Shown one piece after another: positions 1-6,146 of a stretch of 8,325 nt of DNA. The DNA is from an uncultured Eubacteriales bacterium (lineage in GTDB: Bacteria > Bacillota > Clostridia > Monoglobales > Firm-18): contig CAJLYO010000068.1 of assembly GCA_905210885.1 (NCBI GenBank), positions 1 through 8,325 on the forward strand, given 5' to 3'. The translations under genes were made by a program, and so were the position numbers. The notes below the pieces were generated by a model. That model did no database searches, was not told the origin of the DNA, and saw only the letters and a program-made list of their open reading frames with translations. Position 1 is the first letter of the stretch. Every line of letters begins with the position of its first letter.

Positions 1-1687
1 TATGGACAGCGGAGATATCGAAAGGGAAAGAGGTATCACCATTCTTTCCAAAAACACCGCTGTTCAATACAACGGAATTAAAATCAATATTGTTGACACT
101 CCCGGACATGCCGACTTCGGAGGCGAGGTTGAGCGTGTTCTTGATATGGTTGACGGCGTTTTGCTTTTGGTTGACGCTTTTGAAGGCTGCATGCCCCAGA
201 CGCGTTTTGTGTTAAAAAAGGCTCTTGAAAGAAATCTTGTGCCGATTATTGTTGTTAATAAGCTTGACAGACCAAATGCACGTCCTTTTGAAGTTATTGA
301 CGAGGTCTTGGAACTGTTTATGGATCTTGACGCAACCGATGAACAGCTTGATTCGCCTGTTATTTACGCTTCGGGACGCGACGGTTATGCAACAATTAAC
401 CCCGAGCAGAAAACCGATAATATGAAGCCGCTGTTTGATATGATAGTAAATTCGGTGCCGGCACCGGAGGGCGACTGCGACGCAAGCCTTCAGATGCTCG
501 TATCAAATATTGATTATGATGATTATATCGGCAGAATTGCAATCGGCAGAATCCACCGCGGTACAATTAAGGTGGGCGAAAACGTTGTAATCTGCAAAAA
601 GGACGGCACGTCCAAAAACGTGCGTGTGACAAAGATATACCAGTACGAGGGACTTAAAAAGGTTGAGTGCGAAACTGCCTCGGTTGGCGACATAGTTGCA
701 ATTGCCGGTCTTACCGATGCGGAAATCGGCGAAACCGTATGCGATCCGTCAAATCTTGATCCGCTGCCCTTCACGGAAGTGGACGAACCTACACTTTCAA
801 TAACCTTTAGCGTTAATAACAGCCCCTTTGCAGGTCAGGACGGCGATTTTGTAACTTCAAGACATCTGCGCGACCGCCTTATGAAGGAGCTTGAAACAAA
901 TATCAGCCTTAAGGTTGAGGAAACCGATTCTCCTGACAGCTTTGTGGTTTCGGGCAGAGGAGAGCTTCACCTTTCAATTCTTATAGAAACAATGCGCCGC
1001 GAAGGTTATGAGTTCCAGATTTCACGTCCTGTTGTTATTAATAAGGAAATTGACGGCGTTATGTGCGAGCCTATCGAGCATCTTATGGTAGATGTTCCGG
1101 ACGAATACACAGGCGCTGTTATGGAAAAACTGGGTTCAAGAAAAGCGGAGCTTACAAACATGCGCCCGGTAAATCAGGGATATACAAGACTTGAATTTAA
1201 GGTGCCTTCACGCGGCCTTATAGGCTACAGAAACGAGCTTATGACCGATACAAAGGGTAACGGAATAATGAACCAGTATCTTGACGGCTATGAGCCTTAC
1301 AAGGGCGATATAGCTATGAGAAAGCGCGGCTCTCTTGTTGCGTTTGAAACCGGCGAGTCCATTACCTACGGCTTATACAATGCACAGGAGCGCGGAAAGC
1401 TGTTTATCGGACCTAACGTTAAGGTATACGAGGGTATGGTAGTTGGCGAAAACTCAAGAAATGAGGACGTTAACGTTAATGTTTGCAAGCGCAAGCAGAT
1501 GTCAAACGTCCGCGCATCGGGCTCAGATGACGCGTTAAAGCTTACACCGCCCACCATTATGAGCCTTGAAAACTGCATGGAATTTATCGGTGATGACGAG
1601 CTTGTAGAGGTTACGCCCCTTAATTTGAGAATCAGAAAAAGAATACTAAATTCAGAGCTTCGTGCAAAGGCAAGAAGCAAAAAGTAA
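1..1687 (+). CDS. typA: TypA/BipA, ribosome-associated translational GTPase (5' end outside window)
   Basis: TypA/BipA is an EF-G-like GTPase that binds the ribosome and supports 50S assembly and stress or low-temperature growth. The visible 561 residues begin at the MDSGD segment, which in the E. coli protein lies at about residue 43, so the start and the P-loop (AHVDHGKTT in the family) are off the left edge; base 1 is the last base of a preceding codon. Seen here, in order: switch I RGITI (visible residues 10-14), G3 DTPGH (32-36), G4 NKLD (86-89), G5 region ASGRDG (123-128), then the EF-Tu-like beta-barrel, the EF-G III/V-type domains (SGRGELHLSILIE, PSRGLIGYR) and the TypA-specific C-terminal domain ending in DDELVEVTPLNLRIRKR. 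The projected full length of about 605 residues is normal for the family. The gene ends 9 bases before miaB. The internal ATG at position 2 should not be taken as the real start. Confidence 0.97.
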   Translation, partial: MDSGDIERERGITILSKNTAVQYNGIKINIVDTPGHADFGGEVERVLDMVDGVLLLVDAFEGCMPQTRFVLKKALERNLVPIIVVNKLDRPNARPFEVIDEVLELFMDLDATDEQLDSPVIYASGRDGYATINPEQKTDNMKPLFDMIVNSVPAPEGDCDASLQMLVSNIDYDDYIGRIAIGRIHRGTIKVGENVVICKKDGTSKNVRVTKIYQYEGLKKVECETASVGDIVAIAGLTDAEIGETVCDPSNLDPLPFTEVDEPTLSITFSVNNSPFAGQDGDFVTSRHLRDRLMKELETNISLKVEETDSPDSFVVSGRGELHLSILIETMRREGYEFQISRPVVINKEIDGVMCEPIEHLMVDVPDEYTGAVMEKLGSRKAELTNMRPVNQGYTRLEFKVPSRGLIGYRNELMTDTKGNGIMNQYLDGYEPYKGDIAMRKRGSLVAFETGESITYGLYNAQERGKLFIGPNVKVYEGMVVGENSRNEDVNVNVCKRKQMSNVRASGSDDALKLTPPTIMSLENCMEFIGDDELVEVTPLNLRIRKRILNSELRAKARSKK

Positions 1688-1690
1688 AGG
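1686..1690 (+). promoter_or_regulatory. Ribosome binding site of miaB, overlapping the typA stop codon
   Basis: AAAGG lies six bases before the ATG at 1697 and shares two bases with the typA TAA (1685-1687). It supports the 1697 start, and the overlap suggests that ribosomes finishing typA can assist miaB initiation (inference). Confidence 0.6.
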
Positions 1691-1696
1691 TAACGT

Positions 1697-3085
1697 ATGA
1701 TTAAAGAAATTTCAAAGAAACAGCTTGCAGAGCAAAAAGAGTTTTGCGAGAAAATCAGAAAACTAAACGAAGGTAAGGATAAAACCGCTTGTGTTACCAC
1801 TTTGGGATGTGTGCAGAACGAAAATGATTCCGAAATAATAAAAGGACTGTTATGCGACATGGGTTACCGTATCTGCAATGATGTTAAAACCGCAGATGTT
1901 GCGATTTTTAACACCTGTGCGGTAAGAGAAAACGCCGAGCTTAAGGTTTTCGGATATATCGGCGCTTTAAAAAACATTAAGGCACAGCGTCCCGATATGT
2001 TAATAGGTATATGCGGCTGTATGATACAGCAAAAGCACATTGCGGAAAAAATCAAAAAAACTTACGAGCATGTTGACATGGTTTTCGGAACACACTCTCT
2101 TTACCGTTTCCCGGAAATCATGTATAATTCGATGAACAGCAGAATTTTCGATATAGAGGACGCCGACGGCTACATTGCCGAGGATATGCCCCATCTGCGG
2201 ACAAACTCCGTAACGGCTACGGTTTCGGTTATGTACGGCTGCAACAATTTTTGCTCATACTGCATTGTGCCTTACGTAAGAGGACGCGAGCGCAGCAGAA
2301 AGCATGAGGATATAATTAACGAAGTAAAAACTCTTGCCCAAAACGGGTGCCGTGAAGTTACGCTTGTGGGACAGAATGTAAATTCCTACGGCAAGGACAG
2401 AGATGAAATTGATTTTGCCGACCTCTTGAAACTTGTGTCGGAGGTTGATGGAATACAGCGTATTCGCTTTGTGTCCGCCCACCCCAAGGATATGTCGGAC
2501 AAGCTTATAAAAACCGTTGCACGCCTTCCAAAGGTGTGCAATCAGCTGCACGTGCCTTTTCAGTGCGGCAGCACCAAGGTTTTGGCTGATATGAACCGTA
2601 AGTATACAAAAGAGCAGTATCTTGCTCTTATCGAAAGAATCCGCAGAGAAATTCCCGATGCTGCACTGACTGCCGACATAATTGTCGGCTTTCCCACGGA
2701 AACGGACGAGGACTTTGCCGATACGATGGACGTTATAAATACCGTCAGATTTGACATGCTGTATACGTTTATTTATTCAAAGCGCAAGGGCACGCCGGCA
2801 GCGGAAATGCCTTTTGCAAATTCTGAGAAAAATATAAAACACAATTTCAATACGCTAATCGAACGCCAGGCTGAAATTGTAAACGAAATCAACCAAAAGC
2901 TTTACGGCAAGGTTTTAAAGGTTCTCGCGGAAGGCGTAAGCAAGACAAACAAGGATATGTTAACGGGCAGAACGGAAAGCGGAAAAATCGTTAATTTTAA
3001 TGGCGATAAGTCACAAATAGGACAAATGCTCGATATTAAGATAACAGAAATTGCAACGTGGTCGCTGAAAGGCGAAATAGTTTAA
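1697..3085 (+). CDS. miaB: MiaB, tRNA-2-methylthio-N6-dimethylallyladenosine synthase (radical SAM methylthiotransferase)
   Basis: MiaB adds a methylthio group to C2 of i6A at position 37 of tRNAs that read UNN codons, giving ms2i6A. It uses two [4Fe-4S] clusters and S-adenosylmethionine. The 462 residues show the three-domain family layout. The N-terminal UPF0004/MTTase domain carries cluster ligands Cys38, Cys74 (NTCAVRENA) and Cys108 (CGCM). The radical SAM domain has Cys182, Cys186 and Cys189 (CNNFCSYC) followed by IVPYVRGRERSR. GQNVNSYG (about 225-232) and DIIVGFPTE (327-335) follow. A TRAM RNA-binding domain runs from about 400 to the end. VPYVRGRERSR and GQNVNSYG favour MiaB over the paralogues RimO and MtaB. 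Two departures are visible: GCVQN (37-41), where MiaB proteins usually read GCQMN or GCQQN, and FQCGS (Cys290) where QSGS is usual. The gene sits 9 bases after typA and 12 bases before the YlbF-family gene. miaA, which makes its substrate, lies at the far end of the same gene run. Confidence 0.95.
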   Translation: MIKEISKKQLAEQKEFCEKIRKLNEGKDKTACVTTLGCVQNENDSEIIKGLLCDMGYRICNDVKTADVAIFNTCAVRENAELKVFGYIGALKNIKAQRPDMLIGICGCMIQQKHIAEKIKKTYEHVDMVFGTHSLYRFPEIMYNSMNSRIFDIEDADGYIAEDMPHLRTNSVTATVSVMYGCNNFCSYCIVPYVRGRERSRKHEDIINEVKTLAQNGCREVTLVGQNVNSYGKDRDEIDFADLLKLVSEVDGIQRIRFVSAHPKDMSDKLIKTVARLPKVCNQLHVPFQCGSTKVLADMNRKYTKEQYLALIERIRREIPDAALTADIIVGFPTETDEDFADTMDVINTVRFDMLYTFIYSKRKGTPAAEMPFANSEKNIKHNFNTLIERQAEIVNEINQKLYGKVLKVLAEGVSKTNKDMLTGRTESGKIVNFNGDKSQIGQMLDIKITEIATWSLKGEIV

Positions 3086-3090
3086 GGAGG
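3084..3090 (+). promoter_or_regulatory. Strong Shine-Dalgarno of the YlbF-family gene, overlapping the miaB stop
   Basis: A perfect AAGGAGG lies seven bases before the ATG at 3098 and shares its first two bases with the miaB TAA (3083-3085). It is the best-matching ribosome binding site in the window, fixes the start of the small gene, and suggests that protein is made at a higher rate than its neighbours (inference). Confidence 0.8.
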
Positions 3091-3097
3091 ATAAAAA

Positions 3098-3481
3098 ATG
3101 ACAGTAGTAGATAAAGCAAATGAATTAGGTATGATGCTAAAGGAAAGCAGCGAGTATGTAAGACTTCAGAAGGCTCAGGCAGCTCAGCAGAGCGACACGG
3201 ACGCTCAGCTTCTTTTAATGAACTACAACAGAAAAAGAGAAGAGCTTGTTAAACGCGCTCAGAAAGAGAATATTACAAAAGACGAAATGCAGGAAATCAG
3301 AAACGAAATGCAGGCAGAATTTGATAAGTTAAATCAAAATGCCAATATTGTTGAATTTATAGACGCTATGCAGCAGTTTAACGAAATGATGGATCAGGTT
3401 AATCACATTGTCGCGTCTTATGTTTCGCCCCACGAGGAAGGCTGCAACGGCAGCTGCGGTTCATGCGGCGGTTGTCACTAA
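3098..3481 (+). CDS. YlbF/YmcA (RicF/RicA)-family protein with Cys-rich C-terminal tail
   Basis: This 127-residue protein is almost entirely predicted helix (residues 1 to about 108), rich in Glu, Lys, Gln and Met, with no signal peptide or membrane segment, so it should be cytosolic. Its size, its helical pattern (ANELGMMLKESSEYVRLQKAQ, then a second long helix pair) and its place between miaB and mutS match the YlbF/YmcA family. In B. subtilis, RicA (YmcA), RicF (YlbF) and RicT form a complex that binds [4Fe-4S] clusters and modulates RNase Y mRNA processing, competence, biofilm formation and sporulation. Position resembles ymcA (beside miaB and mutS), but the glycine- and cysteine-rich tail resembles ylbF, so I give no symbol. 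The tail has Cys116, Cys120, Cys123 and Cys126 with a final His127 and looks like a metal or Fe-S ligand cluster. Start choice is firm because of the AAGGAGG seven bases upstream. The exact biochemical role here is unknown. Confidence 0.88.
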   Translation: MTVVDKANELGMMLKESSEYVRLQKAQAAQQSDTDAQLLLMNYNRKREELVKRAQKENITKDEMQEIRNEMQAEFDKLNQNANIVEFIDAMQQFNEMMDQVNHIVASYVSPHEEGCNGSCGSCGGCH

Positions 3482-3490
3482 TTTGTGATT

Positions 3491-3499
3491 AAGGAAGGA
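3491..3499 (+). promoter_or_regulatory. Ribosome binding site of mutS
   Basis: AAGGAAGGA lies eight bases before the ATG at 3508, in the 26-base gap after the YlbF-family gene. This is the longest gap in the window and still too short for a promoter plus terminator. No inverted repeat is visible in it. Confidence 0.7.
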
Positions 3500-3507
3500 T
3501 AGTAAAA

Positions 3508-6135
3508 ATGGCAGAGCTTTCACCAATGATGAAGCAGTATATGGAAATTAAGGAGCAGAATAAGGATACAATACTGTTTTTTCGCCTTGGGGATTTTTAT
3601 GAGATGTTTTTTGATGACGCTATCCTTGCGTCAAAAGAACTTGAGCTTACGCTTACCGGACGTGATTGCGGTCAGGAGGAACGCGCGCCTATGTGCGGCG
3701 TTCCGTATCATGCCGTGGATCAGTATATAGACCGCCTTATTGAAAAGGGCTATAAGGTTGCCATTTGCGAGCAGATGGAGGACCCGGCAACGGCAAAAGG
3801 CATTGTAAAGCGTGGCATTATCCGCGTTGTTACTGCCGGCACAGTTACAAATTCTAAGACTATTGATGAAAAAAGCAATAATTTTCTTTGCTGTGTGTAC
3901 AAGCACGCCGCCTATGCCGGGCTTTCCTTTGTGGACGTAACCACCGGCGACTTGTTTGTAACAGAGTGCGACTATGACAAGGCTGCGGTTTTAAGCGACC
4001 TTGCGGCATACAATGCCCGTGAAATAGTGTGCAACAGGGAATTTTCCGAGGACACCAAATTTTTTGACGAAATAAAGGCGCGTTTCGGTTATTCCCCGGA
4101 AATTTTGCCCGATGAATGTTTTGACGCCGATATCGCAAAGGATTTGATTATAGCTCAGTTTAAGAAAACAGCTGATGATTTTAAAATTTCAAAGTACACC
4201 TGTGCCCTTATTTCGGTAGGTGTTTTGCTGCAATATCTGTCATCTACTCAGATGTGCGCTCTGCCCCACATTAACAATATAGAATTTTACACAAACGGCA
4301 AATATATGGATATAGATTTTGCCACACGCCGTAATCTGGAGCTTGTTTCCACTATGCGCGAGAATAAGCGAAAAGGTTCGCTTTTATGGGTTTTGGATAA
4401 TACCAAAACCTCTATGGGTGCGCGCATGATTAAAAGCTGGATAGAAAAGCCTCTTATAAGCTGCGGAAAGATTAACAAAAGGCTTGACGCGGTTGAGGAA
4501 ATTTATAAAAATTCGTATCTCAGAAACGAACTTCGCGCAAAGCTTGACGGCGTATATGATATAGAACGTTTGCTCGGAAAAATCGTCACCGGTTCCGCAA
4601 ATTGCCGTGATATTCAGTCGCTCGGCAATTCGCTTATTCCCATGCCGGAGATTTTTAAACTTATTAACGAGCATACAACAACGAATCTTTTCGATGAAAT
4701 TAAAGATGAAGCAGACTGTCTTGAGGACATCTGCGATATGATAAGCCGTGCAATTGTCGACGAACCGCCCGTTACCGTAAAGGAGGGCGGGATAATCCGC
4801 GACGGCTTTAACGAAGACGTAGACAAGTACCGCATTGCTATACGCGACGGTAAATCCTGGCTTGCCTCCATAGAGGAAAAGGAAAGGGAAGCAACAGGAA
4901 TTAAAAATCTGAAAATCGGTTACAACAAGGTTTTCGGATATTACATAGAAGTGTCAAAATCAAACATTTCCCTTGTGCCCGAAACGTACATAAGAAAGCA
5001 GACTCTCGCAAACGGAGAACGTTATATAACCGGGGAACTAAAAGAAATTGAGGATAAAATTTTAAGCGCCCAGGAACGTATTTTCCAGCTTGAATATAAG
5101 GTTTTCTGTGAGGTAAGAGAGCTTGTTTTAAAGGCAAACGACAGAATAAGAAAAACCGCAAGACTTGTTGCCGTAATAGATTCGGTTTGCTCTTTTGCCG
5201 AAGTTTCGGTTAAGAATAATTACTGCAAGCCAACTATAAATGACGGCGACCACATTAATATAAAAGACGGTCGTCACCCGGTTGTTGAAATGGTAACAAA
5301 AACCGACCTTTTTGTTCCGAATGATACTGTTTTGTCCCAGAAAGAAAGAGTTGCGATTATTACCGGTCCCAATATGTCCGGTAAATCGACTTACATGCGC
5401 CAGGTTGCGCTTATTACACTTATGGCGCAGATTGGCTGTTTTGTTCCTGCGTCAAAAGCCGATATAGGAATAGTTGATAAAATTTTTACACGTGTCGGCG
5501 CAAGCGATGACCTTGCTTCCGGTCAGAGTACCTTTATGGTGGAAATGAACGAGGTCGCAAATATTTTGGACAACGCAACAAAAGACAGCCTTATAATTCT
5601 TGACGAAATAGGCAGAGGTACAAGCACATACGACGGGCTTGCCATTGCCTGGGCTGTTGTTGAATATATAAATAACACAAAAAAACTGGGTGCGAAAACG
5701 CTTTTTGCAACTCACTATCACGAGCTTACAGAGCTTGAACACCGCCTTGAAGGGGTAAATAATTACTGCATTGCGGTTAAAAAGCGCGGTGATGATATAA
5801 CGTTTTTGCGTAAGATTATAAAAGGCGGCGCCGATGACAGTTACGGCGTGGAGGTTGCAAACCTCGCCGGCGTAAAAAAAGAGGTTATAAAACGTGCAAA
5901 GGAAATCGTTAAATCCCTTGAAGGTCAAAATGTCCATGCCGCCGACACGGTTAAGATAAAAGCTCCGAAAAAGGAAGAAGAAACCGAAATACAGTCGCAG
6001 CTTTCCTTTGGTTCCGATAAACAAAACGAACTTATAGAAAAGCTTAAAAACACGGAACTTGACACGCTTACGCCCATTGAAGCCATGAATATTTTATATA
6101 AGCTGCGTGCAGAGGCGCAAAAGCTTACATACTAA
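3508..6135 (+). CDS. mutS: MutS, DNA mismatch recognition ATPase
   Basis: MutS dimers detect mispairs and small loops, exchange ADP for ATP to become a sliding clamp, and recruit MutL. The 875 residues are a normal MutS1 length. Domain I holds the mismatch-reading Phe30-Tyr31-Glu32 (FxE) within FFRLGDFYEMFFDD. Connector and lever/clamp domains follow, with the core segment GYNKVFGYYIEVSKSN around residues 470-485. The ATPase domain has Walker A GPNMSGKST (620-628), the N-2 motif GASDDLASGQSTF (from 664), Walker B with Asp699-Glu700 inside LILDEIGRGTSTYDG, and the ATHYHELTELE switch segment. The C-terminal tail has a charged linker, a clamp-binding-like QLSFG (831-835) and a final helical dimerisation segment (LTPIEAMNILYKLRAEA). 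FxE and the full length separate it from MutS2 and other MutS-like ATPases. mutL starts 11 bases after its stop. All catalytic motifs are intact. Confidence 0.98.
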   Translation: MAELSPMMKQYMEIKEQNKDTILFFRLGDFYEMFFDDAILASKELELTLTGRDCGQEERAPMCGVPYHAVDQYIDRLIEKGYKVAICEQMEDPATAKGIVKRGIIRVVTAGTVTNSKTIDEKSNNFLCCVYKHAAYAGLSFVDVTTGDLFVTECDYDKAAVLSDLAAYNAREIVCNREFSEDTKFFDEIKARFGYSPEILPDECFDADIAKDLIIAQFKKTADDFKISKYTCALISVGVLLQYLSSTQMCALPHINNIEFYTNGKYMDIDFATRRNLELVSTMRENKRKGSLLWVLDNTKTSMGARMIKSWIEKPLISCGKINKRLDAVEEIYKNSYLRNELRAKLDGVYDIERLLGKIVTGSANCRDIQSLGNSLIPMPEIFKLINEHTTTNLFDEIKDEADCLEDICDMISRAIVDEPPVTVKEGGIIRDGFNEDVDKYRIAIRDGKSWLASIEEKEREATGIKNLKIGYNKVFGYYIEVSKSNISLVPETYIRKQTLANGERYITGELKEIEDKILSAQERIFQLEYKVFCEVRELVLKANDRIRKTARLVAVIDSVCSFAEVSVKNNYCKPTINDGDHINIKDGRHPVVEMVTKTDLFVPNDTVLSQKERVAIITGPNMSGKSTYMRQVALITLMAQIGCFVPASKADIGIVDKIFTRVGASDDLASGQSTFMVEMNEVANILDNATKDSLIILDEIGRGTSTYDGLAIAWAVVEYINNTKKLGAKTLFATHYHELTELEHRLEGVNNYCIAVKKRGDDITFLRKIIKGGADDSYGVEVANLAGVKKEVIKRAKEIVKSLEGQNVHAADTVKIKAPKKEEETEIQSQLSFGSDKQNELIEKLKNTELDTLTPIEAMNILYKLRAEAQKLTY

Positions 6136-6137
6136 GC

Positions 6138-6143
6138 GGTGAT
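6138..6143 (+). promoter_or_regulatory. Non-standard ribosome binding site of mutL (GGTGAT)
   Basis: There is no AGGAGG before mutL. Instead GGTGAT lies three bases from the ATG at 6147. It matches the 3' part of the extended Shine-Dalgarno AAAGGAGGTGAT, so it can pair with the AUCACC stretch of 16S rRNA at the right register. This suggests moderate initiation, possibly helped by coupling to mutS, whose stop is at 6133-6135 (inference). Confidence 0.5.
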
Positions 6144-6146
6144 AAT

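Noticed and set aside
225..425. 66-codon plus-strand frame inside typA
   Set aside because: It is a shifted frame within the GTPase domain coding sequence and has no independent support.
1366..1860. 164-codon minus-strand open frame across the typA-miaB junction
   Set aside because: It is antisense to two clear genes, Ser/Phe/Leu-rich in the way of shadow frames, and shows no family features.
1697..3085. Alternative call as RimO or MtaB (ribosomal S12 or t6A methylthiotransferase)
   Set aside because: IVPYVRGRERSR, GQNVNSYG and the C-terminal TRAM arrangement fit MiaB best, and miaA is in the same gene run.
3443..3478. Cys-rich tail read as a zinc ribbon or as the end of a fused protein
   Set aside because: There is only one cluster of four Cys in 12 residues and no second half of a zinc ribbon. 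The frame has one start and stop with a good ribosome binding site, so a tail of the YlbF type is the simpler reading.
3482..3507. Possible promoter or terminator in the longest intergenic gap
   Set aside because: The 26 bases hold only a ribosome binding site; no inverted repeat with a T-run and no room for a -35/-10 pair with a leader.
5452..6024. 190-codon open frame on the minus strand inside mutS
   Set aside because: It lies fully opposite the conserved ATPase domain of mutS, is rich in Phe, Cys, Tyr and Asn as expected from reversed AT-rich coding sequence, and has no recognisable motif.
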